Source: an uncultured Burkholderiales bacterium (GTDB lineage Bacteria; Pseudomonadota; Gammaproteobacteria; Burkholderiales; Burkholderiaceae_C). Taken from it: DNA of 64,000 nucleotides. Positions 57,110 through 64,000 of the stretch are shown in pieces (position 1 is the stretch's first letter; each line of letters begins with the position of its first letter). The notes under the pieces were generated by a model. The model was not told the origin of the DNA, searched no databases, and saw nothing but the letters and a program-made list of their open reading frames with translations. The stretch covers positions 1-64,000 of the forward strand of contig CAIKNE010000009.1 in assembly GCA_903828695.1 (NCBI GenBank), written 5' to 3'. The translations under genes were made by a program, and so were the position numbers.

Positions 57110-58252
57110 ATGAATTTCGGACTTACAAGTGAGCAACTAGCTATCCGTGATCACGTCAAGACATTACTGGATGATGTCTGCAACATGGAATATGTCGCAC
57201 GTTGCGATGAGAAAGCGAAGCCCCCCGTAGAGGCATTTCAAGCCCTCGCCAAACACGGTTGGCTTGGCCTCATTGCACCCGAAGAATACGGTGGCGCAAA
57301 TGGTTCTGCTACAGATTTGGCTGTCCTTTTAGAGGAAACAGGAAACCACTTTGAGGAACTGGGTCTTTGGTTATTTAGAACCTATACCTTTGGTTGCTAC
57401 GCCATACTGAAAAATGGTACTGAAGCTCAGAAACAGTTTTTCGTACCCAAAACAATCAGCGGTGAATTTAGCTATGCCTTCGCGCTCACAGAACCTGACT
57501 CAGGCTCTGACGCGGCGTCCCTTCGCACTCGCGCTGATCCTGATGGTGACCACTACATCATTAATGGTCGCAAACAGTTCATCTCTGGCTTTGATATCTC
57601 CGACTATGCCCTAGTTGCACTGCGCACCAACCATTTGGTCAAAAAACAACTGGGCATCAGCACTTTTTTAGTAGACACCAAATTACCCGGAATTGAAGTT
57701 CGCCGCATTCCCACACTCGGTCAACACTCCATCGGCACGACAGAGGTTACCTTCACCAACGTTCGGGTTCCCGCAACCGCTTTGCTGGGGGAGCTCGACA
57801 AGGGATGGTCGATCTGCGAGGACACGCTGCGCTACGAACGGTTGTGTCTTTCTGCAGCGCGAATTGGTGCCGCACGAAACGCATTTGACTTTGCCCTTGA
57901 TTACGCTAAAAACCGCATCCAGTTTGGTAAACCCATCAGTAGCTTTCAAGTCATTCAGCATAAATTTGCTGATATGAAAGTGCTGCTGGACACGGCCCAA
58001 ACCATGCTCCACCGCTATGCCTGGTTGATGGATAACGGTCAAGCTGAGAAGGCCGACACAGCTGTGCTCAAATACTTAGTAGGCGAGAGCTATAAGTCGA
58101 TCTCTGATACCTGCCTTCAAATACTGGGAGGATACGGTTATTGCATGGAGTATCCCATGCAACGCTTCTTTAGAGACTCAAGATTGGCCACAATTGGAGG
58201 GGGCACCTCCGAGATTCAAAAAACCATTATTGCGTCAACACTGGGGATTTAA
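57110..58252 (+). CDS. Acyl-CoA dehydrogenase (second cluster)
   Basis: A 380-residue acyl-CoA dehydrogenase. Motifs are AFALTEPDSGSDAASLRTRA, FISGFDISDYALV, NRIQFGKPISSFQVIQHKFA and GGYGYCMEYPMQRFFRDSRL followed by LATIGGGTSEIQKTII. The SCAD-type glutamate is absent at the GGGTSE position, while RYERLCLSAARIG may hold the alternative helix-G glutamate seen in isovaleryl- and some long-chain enzymes. GGAG precedes the ATG. It overlaps by 26 bp the convergent crotonase. Substrate unknown. Confidence 0.9.
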   Translation: MNFGLTSEQLAIRDHVKTLLDDVCNMEYVARCDEKAKPPVEAFQALAKHGWLGLIAPEEYGGANGSATDLAVLLEETGNHFEELGLWLFRTYTFGCYAILKNGTEAQKQFFVPKTISGEFSYAFALTEPDSGSDAASLRTRADPDGDHYIINGRKQFISGFDISDYALVALRTNHLVKKQLGISTFLVDTKLPGIEVRRIPTLGQHSIGTTEVTFTNVRVPATALLGELDKGWSICEDTLRYERLCLSAARIGAARNAFDFALDYAKNRIQFGKPISSFQVIQHKFADMKVLLDTAQTMLHRYAWLMDNGQAEKADTAVLKYLVGESYKSISDTCLQILGGYGYCMEYPMQRFFRDSRLATIGGGTSEIQKTIIASTLGI

Positions 58253-58853
58253 GTTCCAAATACTTATTGACCAACTCAAGGGCGGGGGTCATAGGCTCTT
58301 CGTCCACGACGCGCGTCACAAGCCCCCAGCTGTGGGCTTGATGTGCGTCGATCAATCGTCCACTCAAAGCCATATAAGACAACGCTCGCTGGGTGGCCAT
58401 TAATTGCACAGACTTCACTATTTGACCACCAGGCACGAAACCAAAATTGATTTCGGGCAAGCCGAATTGAGCATTTTTGCTAGCAAAAACCACATCCGAG
58501 CACTGCAAGATAGGCAAGGCTCCCCCTAAACAGTATCCTTCGACTGCGGTGACGATAAATTGCGGCATTTGCCTGAGCAAGTGACAGCGCCAGTGTTCTG
58601 TGGCTTTGCGAGCTTTTTGGATCAGCTCGGGTGAACGGGTTGAGCTGTCAAAAAAATCTTTCATGTCCATCCCGGCCGAGAAATGCCCGCCGATGCCGTG
58701 AAACACAAGGATTCGAATATCTTCACGAAAGCGCGTTTCAAGCAAAATTTGCTCGAGTGCAAGAGTCAACTCAACGCCAATGGCATTGCGCTTTTCGCCT
58801 CTATCAAGGCCAATCATTCTTGCCCCAGGAATGCGATCATCAATTTTTATCAT
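58227..58853 (-). CDS. Enoyl-CoA hydratase/isomerase family protein, short C-terminus
   Basis: A 208-residue crotonase. It carries GHFSAGMDMKDFFDS, EGYCLGGALPILQCSDVVFA and FGLPEINFGFVPGGQIVKSV, with one glutamate in the second catalytic position and none in the first. It ends about 50 residues before the usual crotonase C-terminus, so the last helices that build the trimer are missing. The stop lies inside the convergent acyl-CoA dehydrogenase gene. It starts 3 bp after another crotonase on the same strand and may work together with it. The subgroup resembles hydratase/lyases for aromatic acyl-CoA, but this is tentative. Confidence 0.75.
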   Translation of the reverse strand: MIKIDDRIPGARMIGLDRGEKRNAIGVELTLALEQILLETRFREDIRILVFHGIGGHFSAGMDMKDFFDSSTRSPELIQKARKATEHWRCHLLRQMPQFIVTAVEGYCLGGALPILQCSDVVFASKNAQFGLPEINFGFVPGGQIVKSVQLMATQRALSYMALSGRLIDAHQAHSWGLVTRVVDEEPMTPALELVNKYLELKSPVLTQ

Positions 58854-58856
58854 TCT

Positions 58857-59699
58857 TTAACGCCCCAAGCCGGGCTTGCTTTTCCCAGCCAAAAAGCTGG
58901 CCACAGCACTCGCACGGGTTGCACTACCCTCGCTCACAGCTTGCAACGCCTTTAACTCTGCAAACTTTGCTGCAGTGAAATTTACGCTCGCATCCCAACT
59001 CATTGAACCAACGTGGGCTAAAGTATCTTTAGTGAATTTCACCGCTAACGGATCTTTCTCGGACAAAGTTTTGGCCAGCGATTGCACTGCCTCCACAATC
59101 TCTTGTGCTGAGGAGCTAAAAGTCACCAACCCACTTTGCTCAGCTGCGTTTCCATCAAAATATTGCTCACAAATCGAGTAGTAGGACCTTGCACGTGCAC
59201 TCATACAACTGGGTCCGTCTGCACCGCCTGGAATGAGGGCCAGTAACCCTAGTTCGTCTTGTGCAAAGAAGAATTGTGAATCATCCTGCGCATAAATAAT
59301 ATCGCAGCCCTCTATCAACCTAATACCTACACCGCTACATCTCCCGCGCACTAAAGCGATGACTGGCTTAGATAACAATTTGAGTGTGCGGGTCCGCAGT
59401 TGTTGGACCAACTCCATTGCATTTTTAATACGTGCACGCTCCTCCATCGAATCGCCTGTCTCAGCGCGTGCAACCAGGCCAGCACAAAAATCCGGTCCAC
59501 TCCCCTGTACGATCAACACGCGAACAGCCTCGTCGGCGTCGGCCTTTTGAAATAATGCAAATAAGTCGTGAATGACTCTTAAATCCCAGAAGAAGGAGGC
59601 GTCCTTTTGACCAATCGATACCGTTAGGACACCTTGTTCTAGTTGAGTCTGAATGGAGCATTCACCCTCGGCATTTGCATATTGGACAGAGTTAGACAA
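58857..59699 (-). CDS. Enoyl-CoA hydratase/isomerase family protein, divergent
   Basis: A 280-residue crotonase-fold protein. It has SGPDFCAGLVARAET in place of the usual AGAD loop, VRGRCSGVGIRLIEGCDIIY at the oxyanion hole and FFAQDELGLLALIPGGADG at the second active site. The glycine triplet and first catalytic glutamate are missing, so hydratase activity in the classical sense is doubtful. The start appears to be TTG at 59699 with GGGAG seven bases before. It begins 52 bp after the TetR gene and is probably in one transcript with it and the next crotonase. Confidence 0.75.
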   Translation of the reverse strand: MSNSVQYANAEGECSIQTQLEQGVLTVSIGQKDASFFWDLRVIHDLFALFQKADADEAVRVLIVQGSGPDFCAGLVARAETGDSMEERARIKNAMELVQQLRTRTLKLLSKPVIALVRGRCSGVGIRLIEGCDIIYAQDDSQFFFAQDELGLLALIPGGADGPSCMSARARSYYSICEQYFDGNAAEQSGLVTFSSSAQEIVEAVQSLAKTLSEKDPLAVKFTKDTLAHVGSMSWDASVNFTAAKFAELKALQAVSEGSATRASAVASFLAGKSKPGLGR

Positions 59700-59751
59700 A
59701 CAGTGCTCCCAGTTTTAAAAGTCGCGTTATTGAAAGTTACAGCCCAAAAGC

Positions 59752-60399
59752 TCAAGGCGCCCGAAATCCAGCTGCTGCAAAGCGAATCAACTGCTCAAGA
59801 GCAGTGGGTCCATCGCTACTGTCTACGGCCTTCTCGGTCAGCGACTCAATGCGCCCGGGCATAGCCATCGTGTAGACCATGGAGCCCAATAAAAAATGAA
59901 ATCGCCAGTGCAACTCCGCTGGCGCGAGACCAGGAAGTGCCTTAGTCAGTGCATCTAAGGCGAGGCGACTGGAGTCATTGAATGTTTTATCAAGCACTCG
60001 ACGACGAATCTCCTCTCGCTCAAAAGACAACCTTGCCCTCAAGAGCGTAAACGCAGCACCTTGCTTGGTGTTCAAGGACTCAAAAGCAGGCTGTAAAAAG
60101 GCTCTTAAAACATCCTCCAGCTCAGGTATGCCTTGTCGGTTGAGTTTTACCTGTGACAACAAGGCCATCCGATTGTCTGCAATGGGCTGTGCCCGGAGTT
60201 CAAATATTTTTTCTAGGACAGCGATCTTGGATCCAAAATGATAGTGTAAGGAGGCACTATTAACACCGGAGCTTGAGGTGATCTCCCGCAAACTCACACC
60301 GTCTACTCCGCGCTCACTGAATAATTTTTCAGCTGCCTGCAGGATCCTCTCAGGTGTACTTAGTGTTTTGGGCTGCCGTACGCGGGCGGTTTTGACCAT
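59752..60399 (-). CDS. TetR-family transcriptional regulator
   Basis: A 215-residue regulator. The N-terminal helix-turn-helix is GVDGVSLREITSSSGVNSAS followed by LHYHFGSKIAVLEKIF, the standard TetR pattern. The C-terminal ligand domain begins at about residue 70 and its final part has the Pro-rich LPGLAPAELHWRFHFLLGSM often seen in AcrR-like C-terminal domains. It is divergent from the crotonase at 60585, with the promoter and inverted repeat of 60493-60539 between, and heads the minus-strand crotonase pair. An acyl-CoA or its acid is the likely inducer. Confidence 0.9.
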   Translation of the reverse strand: MVKTARVRQPKTLSTPERILQAAEKLFSERGVDGVSLREITSSSGVNSASLHYHFGSKIAVLEKIFELRAQPIADNRMALLSQVKLNRQGIPELEDVLRAFLQPAFESLNTKQGAAFTLLRARLSFEREEIRRRVLDKTFNDSSRLALDALTKALPGLAPAELHWRFHFLLGSMVYTMAMPGRIESLTEKAVDSSDGPTALEQLIRFAAAGFRAP

Positions 60400-60492
60400 G
60401 GCGAATCACTTATTAATGACAACATTTGACAGTTTAGTCCAAAATTAATTTCGGGCAGAGTCCTTGCCAATACATATCCAGAAAAACCACTG

Positions 60493-60539
60493 TTGACCAA
60501 ATTTAAATCATATGCTTTAATCGATTGTAACAAAACAAT
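60493..60539 (+). promoter_or_regulatory. Promoter and inverted repeat between tetR and crotonase
   Basis: A -35 TTGACC (60493-60498) and -10 TTTAAT (60516-60521) are 17 bp apart on the plus strand, with a start near 60528. An inverted repeat ATTGT-N6-ACAAT (60524-60539) covers the start site, as expected for a repressor operator. An ATTTAAAT palindrome also lies in the spacer (60501-60508). The adjacent TetR protein is the natural candidate to bind here. Confidence 0.6.
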
Positions 60540-60584
60540 TTACACTTATATATTTAACATTTAGCCTTTTCTTCGAAAAAACCT

Positions 60585-61382
60585 ATGATGCCCGAATCAC
60601 CCCACCCAACCGTACTATTAGAAAAACGTGGTTCAGTTGCAATCGTAACGCTCAACAGGCCAGAGGTGATGAATGCGATTAACCTCCAAATGCGAAATGA
60701 CTTGCATGCGCTGATGAGCGAGTTGCGAAGAGATAGCGCAGTCGCCGTCGTTGTCCTCACCGGCTCGGGTGACAAAGCCTTTAGCTCCGGGATGGATCTG
60801 AAGGAGTTTGCTGAGCAACTCAAGAGCGTACCTTTGAGTGAGCTGCGCAGATACAGATGGGAAAAGGGCGAAGGTTTAGCTGATTTTGATAAACCCATCA
60901 TTGCTGCCGTGAACGGACTAGCCATTGGCGGGGGCATTGAGCTTTGTTTGCAGTGCGATATTTGCTTTGCAAGTGATACCGCTAGCTTTACATTTGCAGA
61001 GGTCAGCCGTGGCTTATTGCCCGGCAACGGTGGTACCCAGCGTCTAGCTCGCCGGATTGGCCGTGCTCATGCGCTTGAGATGATCTTATCTGCTCGCAAA
61101 ATCTTGGCCCATGAAGCACTCGAAATGGGACTAATTGACCACCTCGTTCATGCATCAGAGTTGATGGACCGTGCCCTATTGCTTGCGGATCAAATAGCCG
61201 CCAACGCGCCAGTTGCAGTTCGCTCAGCCAAACAAGCCGTTGTTCGCGGCTTGGACCTCTCATTGCAAGAGGGTCTCAATTTAGAGAGGGATTTAGCCAC
61301 CTTTTTATATACCACCGAGGACTCAAGAGAGGGACCGCGCGCCTTCATTGAAAAACGCTCTCCTCAGTGGCAAAACCGTTGA
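60585..61382 (+). CDS. Enoyl-CoA hydratase (crotonase)
   Basis: A 265-residue crotonase with all features of an active hydratase: AFSSGMDLKEFAEQ, NGLAIGGGIELCLQCDICFA with the first catalytic glutamate and FTFAEVSRGLLPGNGGTQRL with the second. It begins MMPESPHPTVLLEKRGSVAI; either of two adjacent ATG codons (60585 or 60588) may start it. It is the first gene of a plus-strand run with the CitE-like lyase and the acyl-CoA synthetase, presumably controlled by the divergent TetR. Confidence 0.92.
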   Translation: MMPESPHPTVLLEKRGSVAIVTLNRPEVMNAINLQMRNDLHALMSELRRDSAVAVVVLTGSGDKAFSSGMDLKEFAEQLKSVPLSELRRYRWEKGEGLADFDKPIIAAVNGLAIGGGIELCLQCDICFASDTASFTFAEVSRGLLPGNGGTQRLARRIGRAHALEMILSARKILAHEALEMGLIDHLVHASELMDRALLLADQIAANAPVAVRSAKQAVVRGLDLSLQEGLNLERDLATFLYTTEDSREGPRAFIEKRSPQWQNR

Positions 61383-61413
61383 AATTTGATTGAGACCTGA
61401 TTGAGATTTGCAT

Positions 61414-62289
61414 ATGTATAAAACTTTGATGTTCGCACCTGGTTCACGTTCCGAATTACTCAAAAAATCACAACTTGGCGACGCAGACGCTCTCATTTTT
61501 GACTTAGAAGATTCTGTAGCTCTTAACGCCAAAGACGCAGCCCGTGAGAACGTTCGTGAAACACTCTCACAAGGCTGCTTGAAGCCATTCTTTTTAAGAA
61601 TCAACAATCCACGAGCTGGGGATTACTTAGCTGATCTTCGCGCCGTTGAGCAGGCCACCTCTCAGCAAAACCTCATGGGAGTCATTCTCCCTAAAGCAGA
61701 GGTTGTGAAAGATATTGAGCTCTTGGATGAAGCCTTGAAAGTCGTTGAATCAAAATGCAACATAACGCTCGGCAGTTTAAAAATACTGCCTTTGATCGAG
61801 ACGTGTATGGGACTTCGAAATACATTTGATGTAGCCTCAGCAAGTCCCCGCATCTGCGGCGTCTCATTAGCCAGTGCCGAGCAAGGAGACTTTATGTTAG
61901 ACCTGGGCGGTCAGTGGACACCCCAAAGTCTTGCGCTGTCCTATCCTCGAAGCAAAATGGTTATCGACGCCCGGGCTGCTGGAGTGCAGTGGATAGTTGA
62001 CGGTGTCTTTATGAATTTGAATGATCTTGATGCGTTAAGAGTTGAGTGCAAAATTGCACGTGAACTTGGATTCGTTGGAAAAATGGCCATACACCCAACA
62101 CAACTTCCCATCATGCACGAGGTGTTTACGCCTTCTCAAGCAGAAATCGAATATGCACAGGGGCTGTTGGAAGCGTTTGCGCAGGCAGAATCGCGCGGAT
62201 TAGGCGCTGTACGGTATCAAAATATGATGATCGACTATGCAAATGTTCGTCTTGCTCAACGCACGCTCTCACTCGCAGGCAAAAATTGA
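61414..62289 (+). CDS. HpcH/HpaI aldolase / citrate-lyase beta (CitE)-like protein
   Basis: A 291-residue TIM-barrel lyase of the CitE group. Seen are LMFAPGSRSELLKKS at the start, ADALIFDLEDSVALNAKDAA, FFLRINNPRAG, MGVILPKAEVVK, LPLIETCMG and VSLASAEQGDFMLDLGGQWT with the glutamate and aspartate that bind Mg2+. Stand-alone CitE-like enzymes cleave or hydrolyse malyl-CoA, citramalyl-CoA or related beta-hydroxyacyl-CoA thioesters. With a hydratase before it and a CoA ligase after it a sequence of activation, hydration and aldol cleavage is plausible. The ATG at 61414 is preferred to TTG at 61408. Confidence 0.88.
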   Translation: MYKTLMFAPGSRSELLKKSQLGDADALIFDLEDSVALNAKDAARENVRETLSQGCLKPFFLRINNPRAGDYLADLRAVEQATSQQNLMGVILPKAEVVKDIELLDEALKVVESKCNITLGSLKILPLIETCMGLRNTFDVASASPRICGVSLASAEQGDFMLDLGGQWTPQSLALSYPRSKMVIDARAAGVQWIVDGVFMNLNDLDALRVECKIARELGFVGKMAIHPTQLPIMHEVFTPSQAEIEYAQGLLEAFAQAESRGLGAVRYQNMMIDYANVRLAQRTLSLAGKN

Positions 62290-62312
62290 ATTCAAACTTG
62301 CAACCCCTCTTA

Positions 62313-64000
62313 ATGCCCCAACCCATGAAGGCGATCAACACACCATGCACAGAGTTTATGAGGGACGCATACGCGCCCTTGCGAAACCTGCAGGATATTG
62401 AAACGGTTGAAAAAATTCCGTTAGAAGAACGCATCACGCGTTGGGACTTTGCACAAAACCTGTTAGACGGTTGCCGTTTTAACCCAAAACACCCCGCCAT
62501 TATTGCTACACACAGAGGGGATATTGACGGACCCATACACACTTGGACATTTTTCGAGCTTGAACGACGCTCTGTGCAGTTTGCCAACTTACTACACTCC
62601 CTAGGTATCCAATCAGAAGACGTGGTTGCGGTTGTAAGCCCCACTGTTCCTTCGTTATTTTCCACGTTGATTGGGGCCCTATTAAGTGCCCGCCCTTTTC
62701 CAATCAATTGGATGCTCGACTCAAATGCTTTGGCTGATCTGCTTGTACAAGCGAATGTGAGAGTAATTGTTTCGCTGGGTCCTACGCCAGGATTTGAGAT
62801 TTGGGAAAATGTTTGTGCAGCAGTAGACAAAATCACCCAAGAATACGGTACTTCAATTAAGGTATTTACGCTACACGACCCCTTTGAGAGCAAGCATACA
62901 AGTGATCTACTAAGCTGTGCAGACAACCAACCTAGCGATTCCCTCACGTTTGAGCGTCCCTATGCAACTCGCGACCAAATTGCTTGCTATGTTCACTCAG
63001 GAGGCACTACAGGCCATCCCAAAATAGTTAAAGTCAAGCACGGGGGAATGGTTTACCGCCAATGGGCAGCAAACCTGGGTCTAGCGTTTACTTCCCGCGA
63101 TGTTGTTTTATCGGATACGCCCCTTTTTCACATTGGTGGTTTACTGGTTCGGGGGTTGGTTAGCACCGCTGATGGACACAGCACCGTTATCCCAAGTCTT
63201 TTTGGAGCGCGCGATAAGTCCTACATCGCTAATTACTGGCGCTACATTGAACGCTTTGGGATAACTCAAATTTCAGGGGTACCTACAACCTTATCGGTAC
63301 TCGCCAAAACACCACCCACCCACGAAGTGATCTCCTCACTTCGCCCATTCTTTGCAACCGGCTCAACCGCCATCGCACCAGCCGTGCAAGCCCGTATCGT
63401 AGAGATCACAGGATCTAGAGCTTTGCAAAGCTACGGCATGACTGAGAATACAAGCCACGCAACGCTTGATCCAAGAGACGGGCCCTACCGAGAGGGTTGC
63501 TCTGGAATTCGAGTCCCTTATACAAACATCCTTATTGTCAAAATGTCAGAGGACGGACAGGCCATACAACGTTACTGCGAACTAGGTGAGGTTGGCATGG
63601 TCATCGTCAAGGGTCCCGGAGTATCCGCTGGATATTTAGATCCCGAGCACAACAAGGGCGTGTTCCTTGCTGACGGCTCTTTAGTGACGGGTGACTTAGG
63701 GTGTTTGGATAGCGATGGATTCATTCGAATCAGCGGTCGACAAAAAGACATCATTATTCGAAGTGGTCACAACATTGAACCACGCTTGATTGAGGACGCA
63801 TTGCTAAGGTGTCCAGGCGTAGCGCTCGCTGCTGCAGTGGGGAAACCCGACGCCCATGCAGGTGAATTACCCATTGCCTACGTTCAGCTCCATCCTGGAG
63901 CGAACGTTAGCGAGCAAGAACTCATGGAATTAGCGTCAACACATATTCCAGAGCGACCCGCAATCCCCAAAGAAATTATTTTCTTAGATCACATTCCACT
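62313..64000 (+). CDS. Acyl-CoA synthetase, AMP-dependent (3' end beyond window)
   Basis: The frame from the ATG at 62313 stays open to the window end (562 codons). It contains LLHSLGIQSEDVVAVVSPTV, the P-loop CYVHSGGTTGHPKIVKVKHG, the A5 region LQSYGMTENTSHATLD, SLVTGDLGCLDSDGFIRISG and the hinge GRQKDIIIRSGHNIEPRLIE, followed by the start of the small C-terminal domain. The P-loop has SGGTTG rather than SGTTG, as in fatty-acid and aromatic-acid ligases. It lies 23 bp after the CitE-like gene and has no clear ribosome binding site at 62313; the ATG at 62325 is an alternative. The opposite strand also has a long open frame, rejected as a shadow. Confidence 0.88.
   Translation, partial: MPQPMKAINTPCTEFMRDAYAPLRNLQDIETVEKIPLEERITRWDFAQNLLDGCRFNPKHPAIIATHRGDIDGPIHTWTFFELERRSVQFANLLHSLGIQSEDVVAVVSPTVPSLFSTLIGALLSARPFPINWMLDSNALADLLVQANVRVIVSLGPTPGFEIWENVCAAVDKITQEYGTSIKVFTLHDPFESKHTSDLLSCADNQPSDSLTFERPYATRDQIACYVHSGGTTGHPKIVKVKHGGMVYRQWAANLGLAFTSRDVVLSDTPLFHIGGLLVRGLVSTADGHSTVIPSLFGARDKSYIANYWRYIERFGITQISGVPTTLSVLAKTPPTHEVISSLRPFFATGSTAIAPAVQARIVEITGSRALQSYGMTENTSHATLDPRDGPYREGCSGIRVPYTNILIVKMSEDGQAIQRYCELGEVGMVIVKGPGVSAGYLDPEHNKGVFLADGSLVTGDLGCLDSDGFIRISGRQKDIIIRSGHNIEPRLIEDALLRCPGVALAAAVGKPDAHAGELPIAYVQLHPGANVSEQELMELASTHIPERPAIPKEIIFLDHIP

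Noticed and set aside
62126-62947. 273-codon open frame on the minus strand at the right end
   Set aside because: It lies opposite the CitE-like gene and the acyl-CoA synthetase, both with clear family motifs, and its translation is Ser/Cys/Arg-rich with no recognisable domain.

Overview
The window reads as a contiguous chromosomal stretch of a heterotrophic betaproteobacterium of the order Burkholderiales with a fairly low GC content for that group. This placement is an inference from gene neighbourhoods: dusB-fis-purH, hemL-thiD-rubredoxin, xseB-ispA-dxs beside a Rieske oxygenase, queE-queD, and a liv transporter framed by CoA ligases. No rRNA, intact tRNA, CRISPR array, prophage or insertion sequence was seen. 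Coding density is high and several genes appear to start with TTG.

Layout. 1-340: the C-terminal end of an ABC-type protein running into two direct copies of the 3' half of a tRNA with a CAU anticodon, probably the scar of a past integration. 384-9794 (minus): a complete tripartite RND efflux operon in the order mdtA, mdtB, mdtC, outer-membrane lipoprotein. 10269-14169 (plus): a Lon-like AAA+ ATPase without protease domain, a terminator, and a large TPR/GT41 O-GlcNAc-transferase-like protein. 14408-24548: housekeeping genes ychF, dusB-fis-purH, hemL, thiD, rubredoxin, a RutE-like nitroreductase, a MaoC protein, trmL and a BioC-like methyltransferase. 24557-32766: the isoprenoid precursor operon xseB-ispA-dxs, a Rieske oxygenase, a rhodanese-type sulfurtransferase, queE-queD (queuosine precursor) and a YegD-type Hsp70 with a long coiled-coil insert.

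32881-62289 and onward is almost wholly acyl-CoA metabolism. 32881-40960 (minus) encodes two short-branched-chain acyl-CoA dehydrogenases, thiolase, an SDR 3-hydroxyacyl-CoA dehydrogenase, 3-hydroxyisobutyrate dehydrogenase, enoyl-CoA hydratase, a CaiB-family CoA-transferase and a Crp/Fnr regulator, which fits valine and isoleucine skeleton breakdown. Divergent from it, 41017-49301 (plus) is a liv-type ABC importer with a CoA ligase at each end. 49327-56011 (minus) is the leucine/isovalerate operon liuR, thioesterase, liuA, liuB, liuC, liuD. Together these form a branched-chain acyl uptake and degradation island with three local regulators (Crp/Fnr, LiuR, TetR). liuE (HMG-CoA lyase), branched-chain ketoacid dehydrogenase and mmsA are not in the window.

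57110-64000 is a second, less easily assigned acyl-CoA cluster: an acyl-CoA dehydrogenase, three crotonases, a TetR regulator, a CitE-like lyase and an acyl-CoA synthetase cut by the window end. Its substrate cannot be read from the sequence.

No wholly new system was proven. The strongest leads are the LiuR operator and promoter at 55456-55486, a Crp-geometry palindrome at 40977-40994, a TetR-linked promoter and operator at 60493-60539, a terminator at 14201-14224 facing a gene-free strand (possible small RNA), a QueD with serine where the usual nucleophilic cysteine sits, the coiled-coil Hsp70, and the duplicated tRNA remnants at the left edge.
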